64,000 bases of DNA from positions 31,612 through 95,611 of the forward strand of contig NZ_FPAH01000008.1 in assembly GCF_900116345.1 (NCBI RefSeq). Reading direction: 5' to 3'. The notes beneath the pieces were generated by a model that saw only the letters and a list, made by a program, of their open reading frames with translations, made no database searches and was not told the DNA's origin. This stretch comes from Succinivibrio dextrinosolvens. Its GTDB lineage: Bacteria > Pseudomonadota > Gammaproteobacteria > Enterobacterales > Succinivibrionaceae. Positions 26,523-35,000 of this stretch are shown here, piece after piece (position 1 is the first letter of the stretch; every line of letters begins with the position of its first letter). The translations under genes and the position numbers were made by a program.

Positions 26523-28241
26523 ATGCAGCCAGAAAATAATAATCCTGATAAAAAGGAAAACAAAGCCAAAGCTACTCCCGAACACAAGTCTTCACCGGCA
26601 GCCTCTGCAGCTCCCGCTACAGAAGTTATAGCAGATGGAAGCAAGGCACGAGAAGCTGCGGCTTTAGAGGTAAAGAATGTAGATTTTGCAAGAAAGCTGA
26701 ATTCCATTGTTTCAGCAATTTTTTCTCGCTGCGGTGTTCCTATTGCCGATTTTACTGTATCCGAACCTCTCTCTTTCTTCGCTAAAGTCAATTACAACCT
26801 TACCTGGAACTTCAAGTGCCGTGCCTCTGATAAGCCAGCAGGCAAGATCAGTGATGAAACTCATGTGCTCTCTCAAACTGGTCTGGATGAATTTACCCAG
26901 AAGAATTCCAAGGAGCTTGAAAAGGAAAGTGATATTACCAAAGCCTATATAAAACGTCTGGCTGAGGCTAAATTCACTGAACTTACTGCTCTTGCCGGTC
27001 AGATTATGGCTTTTAACCGTATTTCTGCCATAGGTCGAGCCCGCTGTAAGAAGTGCCATGGCAGTAAAAAAGCCATGTGCGAAATCTGTAATGGAAAAGG
27101 TGTAATTACCTGTCCGTCCTGTCAGGGGCTCTCCGACAGCTGCTCCATGTGTAACGGAACCGGCTTTATCAACTGTGACAACTGTAATGGTACGGGAAAG
27201 GTAACCTGTCGTGACTGTAAGGGCATGGGTGAACTGATTGTTGAACGTGAGATTATCTATGATTCTGAGAGTTTCAAAGATATAGAAATATCACTAAGCG
27301 TTCCAGGCTCAGACAAGACAATCACCAGTTTTTCAAAAGAGGATGAGAAGATCATCTTAGAGGCTGCAAACTTCGATGATCAGTCTTTAGGTACTGAAAT
27401 GCCTCACGGCTACAAAGCCACATTCCTTGGATATGCACCATGCTTTGCGGTGAGAGTAAATCTTCGAGGTGAAACTACTCCATTTGATTTCATTCTCTGC
27501 GGCAAGTCTTTAAAACCAATCTGCAAACCTCCGCTTTTGGATGTTGTCTTCAAGGAAGAGTCCAATATTCTTTCTTCAACCCTGAATATCGGATCAGATG
27601 ATGTTGATGAAAAGATTGTTTGTGTTAAGGCTCTTGCCGGAAAGGCAATTTTAGCCAAGACCATTCGCTCAATTGAGAATTACGAGCTCGACATTATCAA
27701 GAAGGAAGCTGCAAAACAGGGCGTTACTGTAGAATCAATTATCTGGGAGAACAAGAACGACCTAAACAACAAGGCCAAGCTGATTAAGTCCACCGTAAGG
27801 GAACAGCTTATAGACAATGTGTCTCTGGAGCTTATGACTAATGCACAGGGCTTTATCTCAAAGGAGTTCTCAAGATATTTTGCCAAGAATCTGATTGATT
27901 TTGTGCCGCTGCTGATGATGCTTAATCCTAATACTAAAACAGTGTGGACTGCGGTGTCTCTTGCGGTGTGGCTGGTTAATTCTCTTGCGGTCTACTTTGT
28001 GCCAACCATTGCCTGTATTTTCCTGTGTATCGGACTGTCGATCGCGGTATGTGCCTTTACCTCAATTACTTTGACCAAGAACTGGACTTACTATTCGGCG
28101 GTAAGTTCTCTTAGAATCAGACATAAATTACGAAAGGTTCCAAATCTCACCTCCGAGGCTATTCATTCTGTTCGACTGCTTTTTGGAACGATACTTATAA
28201 ACGTGGTACTTTTTGTCCTCTATAACTATCGCGGCTGGTAG
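26523..28241 (+). CDS. Membrane protein with a DnaJ-like zinc cluster (paralogue A)
   Basis: The 572-residue protein starts with a low-complexity Lys/Ala/Pro tail (1-45). Residues 175-235 hold six CxxC motifs, several in the DnaJ form CxxCxGxG (CEICNGKG, CSMCNGTG, CDNCNGTG, CRDCKGMG). A domain of about 230 residues follows, and membrane helices lie near 465-520 and 550-570. There is no J domain, so it is not a DnaJ. The zinc cluster suggests binding of unfolded protein or RNA. The next gene is a clear paralogue with the same order of parts. I know no named family with this architecture. Confidence 0.78.
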   Translation: MQPENNNPDKKENKAKATPEHKSSPAASAAPATEVIADGSKAREAAALEVKNVDFARKLNSIVSAIFSRCGVPIADFTVSEPLSFFAKVNYNLTWNFKCRASDKPAGKISDETHVLSQTGLDEFTQKNSKELEKESDITKAYIKRLAEAKFTELTALAGQIMAFNRISAIGRARCKKCHGSKKAMCEICNGKGVITCPSCQGLSDSCSMCNGTGFINCDNCNGTGKVTCRDCKGMGELIVEREIIYDSESFKDIEISLSVPGSDKTITSFSKEDEKIILEAANFDDQSLGTEMPHGYKATFLGYAPCFAVRVNLRGETTPFDFILCGKSLKPICKPPLLDVVFKEESNILSSTLNIGSDDVDEKIVCVKALAGKAILAKTIRSIENYELDIIKKEAAKQGVTVESIIWENKNDLNNKAKLIKSTVREQLIDNVSLELMTNAQGFISKEFSRYFAKNLIDFVPLLMMLNPNTKTVWTAVSLAVWLVNSLAVYFVPTIACIFLCIGLSIAVCAFTSITLTKNWTYYSAVSSLRIRHKLRKVPNLTSEAIHSVRLLFGTILINVVLFVLYNYRGW

Positions 28242-28258
28242 CCCTGGAGCAGTGGCAG

Positions 28259-29803
28259 ATGCATGAGAATATAATTGAAGTCATTACAAAGCTGCTTCAG
28301 AGTGTGGATGTCCCGCCTGATAAAGTCAATTACGGTGAGTCACGAACTGCAGAGGTTAAACTGACTTTCAGCGTTAACTGGTTCTTTGAGGTTAACGTCA
28401 AGGATACCATCATAAACTCTGTTATGTCTTCAGATACAATGCTCAGTGAGGATGCCTTAAATGACTTTCAGAAAAGTAACACTGATGCGCTTTTAAAGGA
28501 TGCCAACCTTAAAAGACCTTTCTGTACTGGTCTTGAGAACAAGTCTGCAGCAGAGATCTTCAAGATCTGCAACAAGGTAAACCGAATCTCAGCAAGACAC
28601 GCCAAGGGAGACTGTACATGTCCGTCCTGTAAGGGAACCAAAAAGGTTAACTGTCCTAACTGCTCAGGTTATGGAATGATCCTCTGTCCGTCATGTCAGG
28701 GAAGAGAAGGTGGATGTACCAGATGTAATAAAACTGGCTATATTGTCTGTCCAACCTGTAACAATCTGCAGAAGATTGTTTGTCAGAACTGTAAAGGAAA
28801 GGGCAGAATCATGGTTGACAGAATGGTCTGTCTTTTGGCGAGAAATTTTCCTGTCATTGATGTTGAAGTCAAGAATATGGAGAATGTCTTTGCGGTACCA
28901 AACTGTCACGTAGACTATGCCTGCTATTTTGAGCTACTTAAAAAACTGCCTTTTCAGATTTATGATGCTGAGTTCAAAGAAAGCGGTGTGTTTCTTATCA
29001 CCTATATCGCCGAAACCAGAATGGATTATGTGTCCTTTGATATTTCTCAGGTTCCAAAATCCTTCTCATTTAATACCTGTGGCGATGATTTTACGCCTAT
29101 TAATATTCCACCTGTATTAGAGAGTATTTACAGTGAGATGAAAATGAAGCTCTCTGATGCAGCCATTGGCAATACTCTCACAGATATTGAAACCAAGATT
29201 GAACTGTTCAAAACTCTGTGTCAGAACAGATTTTTCTACGGACTTCTGTGCTCCTTTGAATTTTACTTTGATTTAGTAACTCGTAAGCTTCAGAATGAAG
29301 TAGTAAAAACAGATAATTACACTTCAAAAATCTTTACCATGAGGGAAAAGCTGCAGAGTCTTCTTGCTTACCGTAAAGAGCAGCTTGCAGACGAGCTAAG
29401 CAAAAAGCTTTTAATGTCAACCAACAACCTGATGAAGGAGAATTTCTCCAAGGAAATATGTCTTTCCTTAGTTGAATATATAAGTAATCTTAAGTTTAGA
29501 GAGCATTCTGGACGACACTACTGGGATATGGCTACATCCTTTATCTGGGTTATCACGTTCATGCTGAATTTCTTTCTTCACAGTCCTGTAAATCTGATTG
29601 CCTGTATTCTCTTTGGTCTTGTTGCTTCTTTCCTGGTTGCCTACTTCGGAACTAAAACTCTCAAGTTCTATGAAGTGATGCTTGCCTCAAAGACATTTGA
29701 GAATATAACCAAGTTCATTGATTTCAATTATGATTTGTCCCGAGCGCTCGCCTTGTTATCCGGAACGTTGATTATAGAGATTATTACGTTTATTGTAAGC
29801 TGA
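28259..29803 (+). CDS. Membrane protein with a DnaJ-like zinc cluster (paralogue B)
   Basis: The 514-residue protein repeats the layout of its upstream neighbour without the low-complexity tail: an N-terminal domain of about 115 residues (KVNYGESRTAEVKLTFSVNW matches FTVSEPLSFFAKVNYNLTW in A), a zinc cluster at 119-180 (CPSCKG, CPNCSGYG, CPSCQG, CTRCNKTG, CPTCN, CQNCKGKG), a long middle domain, then two hydrophobic regions near 425-465 and 490-512. It starts 17 bases after A. Divergence between A and B is high, so the duplication is old and both copies appear intact. Function unknown. Confidence 0.78.
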   Translation: MHENIIEVITKLLQSVDVPPDKVNYGESRTAEVKLTFSVNWFFEVNVKDTIINSVMSSDTMLSEDALNDFQKSNTDALLKDANLKRPFCTGLENKSAAEIFKICNKVNRISARHAKGDCTCPSCKGTKKVNCPNCSGYGMILCPSCQGREGGCTRCNKTGYIVCPTCNNLQKIVCQNCKGKGRIMVDRMVCLLARNFPVIDVEVKNMENVFAVPNCHVDYACYFELLKKLPFQIYDAEFKESGVFLITYIAETRMDYVSFDISQVPKSFSFNTCGDDFTPINIPPVLESIYSEMKMKLSDAAIGNTLTDIETKIELFKTLCQNRFFYGLLCSFEFYFDLVTRKLQNEVVKTDNYTSKIFTMREKLQSLLAYRKEQLADELSKKLLMSTNNLMKENFSKEICLSLVEYISNLKFREHSGRHYWDMATSFIWVITFMLNFFLHSPVNLIACILFGLVASFLVAYFGTKTLKFYEVMLASKTFENITKFIDFNYDLSRALALLSGTLIIEIITFIVS

Positions 29804-29860
29804 GTCGCTGTACCTGAATCGGTTCAAAAGTGTAGATTGTCATGTAATTTGTTTAGGCAT

Positions 29861-29893
29861 AAAAAAACTCATTCACCAGGAATGAGTTTTTTT
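29861..29893. terminator. Bidirectional terminator
   Basis: AAAAAAACTCATTC pairs perfectly with GAATGAGTTTTTTT around a 5-base loop. It gives a U-tract in both directions and serves the zinc-cluster genes (plus) and the HPr-like gene (minus), which converge here. Confidence 0.9.
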
Positions 29894-29911
29894 CTAAATT
29901 TCTGAATCTGA

Positions 29912-30172
29912 TTACAGATATTCTTCGAAGGCTCTTCTTACTGCAACAACTGCTTCTTTTTCGTCTTCACCTTCAACGTGAATATAGATTTCGTCATCAA
30001 AACGAATACCTAAACCTAAAAGACCAAAGATACCGCCTTTAAGATCAATCTGGCGATCCTGATAAATTAAGGTAATCTTTGACTTGTATCCACTGATAGC
30101 TTTAATAATTGCACCTGCTGGACGAGCATGTACGCCATCACGATCTTTGATTTTGTAAACAATTTTTTCCAT
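29912..30172 (-). CDS. HPr-family phosphocarrier-like protein
   Basis: The 86-residue protein has the HPr fold and active-site segment DGVHARPAG with His15. The regulatory-serine region reads LKGGIFGLLGLGI: the residue that aligns with Ser46 is Gly and there is one extra residue, so HPr-kinase control is not possible. No ptsI or other PTS gene is next to it. It may be a specialised phosphocarrier (NPr-like) or the HPr of a reduced PTS. It is convergent with the zinc-cluster genes and lies downstream of ihfA on the same strand. Confidence 0.85.
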   Translation of the reverse strand: MEKIVYKIKDRDGVHARPAGAIIKAISGYKSKITLIYQDRQIDLKGGIFGLLGLGIRFDDEIYIHVEGEDEKEAVVAVRRAFEEYL

Positions 30173-30263
30173 ATCTAAAGAGATCCACGTAGAAAAGAAA
30201 TATCCAATACCAATATATTATGCCATTATTTTTATTTAATTGTGTTTTTTCACCAAAAAAATA

Positions 30264-30554
30264 CTATTCACTTGGCATATCAATTCTGTTTCTTAGTTTT
30301 TGTCCTGCTCTGAAGGTAGTAACGCGTCTTGAGGAGATGGTTACTTCTTTTCCTGTTTTTGGATTTCTTCCTGGACGGGCATTCTTAACCTTTAATTCAA
30401 AGTTTCCGAATCCGGTTAGTTTTACGATTTCTCCTGACTCTAGAGTTGATGCTATCTGCTCAAAAAATGAATCAACAAATTCCTGTGCTGTAGTCTTAGG
30501 TAGACCTTGCTTAATTATAAGTCGGTCTGCAATATCTGCTCTAGTTAGCGCCAT
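30264..30554 (-). CDS. ihfA: Integration host factor alpha subunit
   Basis: The 96-residue product starts [12 protein letters not shown], as in other IhfA proteins, and has the DNA-intercalating arm with [12 protein letters not shown], including the key proline, and the [12 protein letters not shown] segment. IHF is a heterodimer with IhfB that bends DNA at specific sites. In E. coli ihfA follows pheT; here it stands alone. The ATG at 30563, three codons upstream, is an alternative start closer to the GAGG. Family alignment favours 30554. Confidence 0.92.
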   Translation of the reverse strand: MALTRADIADRLIIKQGLPKTTAQEFVDSFFEQIASTLESGEIVKLTGFGNFELKVKNARPGRNPKTGKEVTISSRRVTTFRAGQKLRNRIDMPSE

Positions 30555-30958
30555 TTTCACCATTCCTCGTACTTAAAAATCCTTAGAAATTAGGGGTTAA
30601 GTACTAAAATTAATACTTACTGTTTGTAATATAATACAAAAATCAAAAAAAAATTAGTTATCCCTCCCATTTTTTTTATAAATTTTCAAATATTTAGTAA
30701 AAAATTTTATCTCGCTAACATTTTTCTGAGAATTTTTATAAATTTACTGTAAAAATTTAATTTTACAAACTAGCTTTGAGGTAGAAGTGTATTAAATTTA
30801 AAGGATTTTTTTAGGAAAATATTTTCATAAATATATCTAATTGATAATTTTGGGCAAATCAAAACTTACATTAATAGTTTATGTGATTCTTAATTTAGGT
30901 CTTGACGGCTGTGCTACAATTTTTTTAGTTAGTTGTTTTATGAAATTAGGAGCCAGAC
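30555..30958. other. Divergent AT-rich control region of ihfA and usg
   Basis: About 400 very AT-rich bases lie between two divergent genes. An inverted repeat TAAGTA / TACTTA (30598-30619) could be an ihfA control site. AATCAA followed by T-rich DNA occurs near 30641 and 30856, but neither fits the full IHF consensus (WATCAANNNNTTR). No gene is supported. Confidence 0.4.
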
Positions 30959-31963
30959 ATGGCATTAAAGTTAGCTATTTACGGTTATGATTCTGATATT
31001 GGAAAGCTGGTTATTGAAACCTTAGAAGAGCAGAAGATTCCTTTAGATGATGTTTTCCCATTATCTCCTTTTTCAGGAGAGTATGATGCCGTAAATATCT
31101 GTTCACAGAATTATTTTGTTCAGCCTATTGAAGAGTTTGATTTTGAAAAGGCTAATGTAGCACTGTTTTTAAGCACTCAGGATGAGAGTCAGCGCTGGAT
31201 TTCAAAAGCTCAGAATGCAGGCTGTATTGTGGTAGACAACAGTCATCTTTTCAGCGGTGATGAGAAAACAACACTGGTTGTGCCAGAGATTAATCCTTTT
31301 GACATCAAAAAGGCAATTGAGTCACGTCTGGTTATTCCTGCGCTGGCTCCATCAGTACAGATCTGTCTTGCATTAGGTGCTCTGCATGACGAGTTTGGCG
31401 TTACAAGAGCTGTGGCAACCTCAATGGAGTCTGTATCAGAGGCCGGAAGATTAGGTACTGAGACCTTAGCCCATGAGACAACCTTACTCTTAAACGGTAT
31501 GAACGGTGATCACCAGGGCTTCTCAGCTCAGGTTGCCTTTAATCTGCATACAATTACCGGTACTGTTGAAGACAATGGCTATACCGATCATGAGCAGACT
31601 GTAAAATCTGAAGTTTCAAGAATACTGGGTAAATTTGAAAGAGGCTTTGATATAACTACCGTTCAGGTTCCTGTATTCTATGGACACACTATCAGTGTAA
31701 ATGCCGATCTTGAAGAGTCTGTTAATGTTGAGAATGTTACAGAGGCCTTTAAGAAATCTGCATATGTTACTGTAAAGGATAATGATGAGAATCTGACACC
31801 AGTTGAGGACGTTATCAACGAGAGAACTGTTCTTGTAAGCAGAATTCGTCAGAATATCAAGGGAAGCAAGAATGTAAGTTTTGTTTGTCTGATGGACAAT
31901 ACAAGACGTGGCGAAGCAATTTCCTGTGTTGAAATTGTAAAATTAATTGCACAAAATATATAG
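30959..31963 (+). CDS. usg: Usg-like aspartate-semialdehyde dehydrogenase homologue, probably inactive
   Basis: The 334-residue protein has the semialdehyde dehydrogenase fold, with an N-terminal nucleotide-binding part and a C-terminal dimerisation part. The catalytic NCS segment of true Asd is missing: the sequence is PALAPSVQICLALG near residues 127-140, with Ala130 where the catalytic Cys should be. That is the hallmark of Usg, the Asd-like protein near truA in enterics and fimV in other gammaproteobacteria. Its role is unknown. A large FimV-like gene follows after a terminator, which supports the assignment. Confidence 0.85.
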   Translation: MALKLAIYGYDSDIGKLVIETLEEQKIPLDDVFPLSPFSGEYDAVNICSQNYFVQPIEEFDFEKANVALFLSTQDESQRWISKAQNAGCIVVDNSHLFSGDEKTTLVVPEINPFDIKKAIESRLVIPALAPSVQICLALGALHDEFGVTRAVATSMESVSEAGRLGTETLAHETTLLLNGMNGDHQGFSAQVAFNLHTITGTVEDNGYTDHEQTVKSEVSRILGKFERGFDITTVQVPVFYGHTISVNADLEESVNVENVTEAFKKSAYVTVKDNDENLTPVEDVINERTVLVSRIRQNIKGSKNVSFVCLMDNTRRGEAISCVEIVKLIAQNI

Positions 31964-31998
31964 CCTTGCACACTTTATGCATTTTCATTAGAAAAATT

Positions 31999-32032
31999 GG
32001 GATCTCGCTAGATTTTTGACGATCCCGTTTTT
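31999..32032 (+). terminator. Terminator of usg
   Basis: GGGATC (31999-32004) pairs with GATCCC (32021-32026) and is followed by GTTTTTAG. The fimV start is only about 35 bases further on. Confidence 0.6.
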
Positions 32033-32065
32033 AGATACAATAATGCATAGAAATAGGGGAGTCGT

Positions 32066-35000
32066 ATGCATAGGTTAAAAAAAGTCACCTTAGAAGTGAC
32101 AATGGGTCTTTTTATATCGTTATCTGCCATTGCAGCAGATGATGATGGTACTTTCACCATTACAATTCAAGGCCCAGAGGTAGAGGAAACCGTTCCTGCA
32201 AGTCGACCAGTCCGTACAACTCCTAGAAGATCAACTGTAACTCCTCAACAGGCTCCTGCTGTAACTGTTGCCCCTAGACAGTCTGCACAGGCATCTCAGA
32301 GAGCGGTTGCAGTTCCTGCACAGAGTCCGGCTCAGACTTCAGTTTCATCAGATCAGTTCAGAACCTATAATGTGGTATCAGGAGATACCATCTGGTCAGT
32401 GGCCCATCGTTACGCTCAGCTTAACAGAAGTATCAATGAGTTCCAGGTTGTTGCCTCTATCTATAGAAACAATCCTCAGGCTTTCGGCGGAGGAAATGTA
32501 AATAATCTTTTAAAAACTACACTGAGAATTCCTTCTGGTGATGTGATAGCACAGGAGAGTACCCAGACAGGAAGTGCTCTTTTAGCACAGGGAGTCATGT
32601 CACTTCCTCCTCTGCCTGTAAGTCAGCCTGCTGTTTCTCCTGCACCTCAGGGAGCTGCTCCTGCTCAGCTGCCTCAGCAGTCATATGCTAATGTGCCTCC
32701 TCAGCAGACAGCAGCGCCTGCTAATGCCAATAAGCCTGCTGCTGATATTCCTGTTTATACTGCAACCGAAACCAGAATCAAGGAAGTTCAGAAACAGCGT
32801 GAAGCTGAAGAGAACGGTGAACTGATTCCATCAGGTATTACCAACAAAGATTCTCAGAATCCTAATGAGAGACGTAATTTAGCTGAAAACGGAGCTCAGC
32901 TGCAGGTAGAGAATGGAGCTGCCACCACAGAAACTGGTGTCAATGCTCCTGCTCAGGGACAGGTTCAGGGCTTAACCCCTGAACAGTTAAGACAGATTCA
33001 GGCTTTACTCAAAAAGAATCCTCAGGAATCTGTTGATGTGAAGTCAATCCGCATCATGCTTGAGGAAAACAAAAAACAGATTGATCAGAAGACCAAGGTG
33101 ATCGAGCAGCAACTTGCTGATGCTATTGCCAGAATGAAGAAATCATCAGCAGTAACTGCTCAGACCGCAGCTGACAGTGTTTCCTCTCTATCAAGTCAGT
33201 ATGACAATATTATTGCAGGTATTCAACAGGATCTGATTGAAATCAAGGGTAATGTTTCCAAGCTTTCTCAGGATAACGACCGTATGAGAGAAATGCTTCT
33301 GGCTAATGACGAAAAAATTGAGGATATGCAGCTGCAGATGTCTCAGTTTACTGTGTCATCGGTCGATGCAAGCATTGATATGGAAAAGCCTGTAATGATG
33401 ATTCTGTTCGGTGCCGGTCTGCTCTCTGTGGTTGTTCTGATTCTGTTCATTATCTTTAAGGCCAGAGCCCGTGCACGTTCCCGTAAGTACCATGATGACT
33501 TTGACTTTGATGATTCCGGTTCATTAGGTTCAGATGATATGCTGCTCTCTGATGATAATGGTTCCATTGAACTTGAGACTCCATCTCCTGATGTCGCAGG
33601 TGATGAACCTCCTGCAGATGATGCCGCAGCTGCTGCCGAAGGTGGCGCTGATGCTGCAGCTCCTGCTGAAGCTGCACCGGCTGCACAGGGTGATGCTGCT
33701 CCTGCTGATACTGCAGGTGCTGAAGCTGCAACAGATACTGCAGAAAGCTCAGAAGATTCTCAGGCTCAGGCTGAATGGGATAAGGCAGCAGAAGAATCTG
33801 CAGATACTTCAAGCAATGATCAGAATGTTCTGGATGAGTGGTCAAAAGCTCTTAACGAAGATCAGTCTGGAGAGAAAGAAACTGAGGTTGAAGGTAAGTC
33901 TGATGATGCAAGTGTTGCCGATGAGTGGGCTGCAGCATTAGGCGAACAGGAAAAATCCGAAAAGGCTCAGGAGGCTCCTGCTGAAGAGCCAAAGAAAGAT
34001 GAGCAGGAAGATATGGCGGCTGCTTGGGCCGCTGCTCTTGGTGAACAGGAATGTGGTGCTGAAGAAGCTAAACCTGCTCAAGAAGCAGCTCCTGCTGAGG
34101 AAAAGGCAGGATCTGATGAACAGGAAGATATGGCTGCAGCCTGGGCTGCTGCTTTAGGTGAGCAGGAAGGCGGTGCAGAGACTGCTCCTGAAGAACCTAA
34201 GGCTGAAGCTTCCTCTGCTGAGAGTACTCAGGCAGAAGAACTGAAGAAATCAATGAATGCTGCCAAGGCAGAACCTGAAAAGTCTGCTTCAGCACCAAAG
34301 GCTGAAGCTCCGACCGAAGAGACTGGCGCTGAAGAGGTAAATGTCGATGATATAGCAGCAGAAGCTCCAGCTGAAGAGGCTGTTGCTGAGGATGTAAATG
34401 TTGAGGATATAGCTGCAGAGGCTCCTGCCGAAGAGGCTGTAGCTGAAGATATAAACGTTGATGATATAGCAGCAGAAGCTCCAGCTGAAGAAGCTGTTGC
34501 TGAGGATGTAAATGTTGAGGATATAGCTGCAGAGGCTTCTGCCGAAGAGGCTGTAGCTGAAGATATAAACGTTGATGATATTGCAGCTGAAGCTCCAGCT
34601 GAAGAAGCTGTTGCTGAAGATGTCAACGTTGAAGATATAGCCGCAGAAACACCTGCTGAAGAGGCTGTTGCTGAAGATGTCAACGTTGAAGATATAGCAG
34701 CAGAGGCTCCTGATGAAGAAGCTGTTACAGAAGATGTCAACGTTGGAGAAATAGCAGCAGAGGCACCTTCTGAAGAAGCTGTTACTGAAGATATCAATGT
34801 TGAAGATATAGCTGAGCAGGCACCAGTTGAAGAATCTGTTACCGAAGAGGTAAATGTCGATGATATAGCCGCCGAGGCTCCAGCTGAAGAGGCTTCACAA
34901 GATCCTGCTGAACAGGAGATAGATGTTGGTGAGCTTGTTCAGAATGATGGTGATGAAGCAGCAGCTCCTGCTGAGGAAATCAGTGGAGAGGAAAGCGCAT

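Noticed and set aside
29820..29835. tRNA-like GGTTCAAA segment
   Set aside because: No acceptor stem or cloverleaf can be built around it.
33456..33845. 129-codon Gln/His/Leu-rich frame opposite fimV
   Set aside because: Composition reflects the complement of Ala/Glu-rich codons. No ribosome-binding site and no independent support.
34228..34797. 189-codon open frame opposite the fimV repeats, coding a Ser/Ala repeat protein
   Set aside because: It is the antisense shadow of the 57-bp repeats; its regularity comes from the sense strand.
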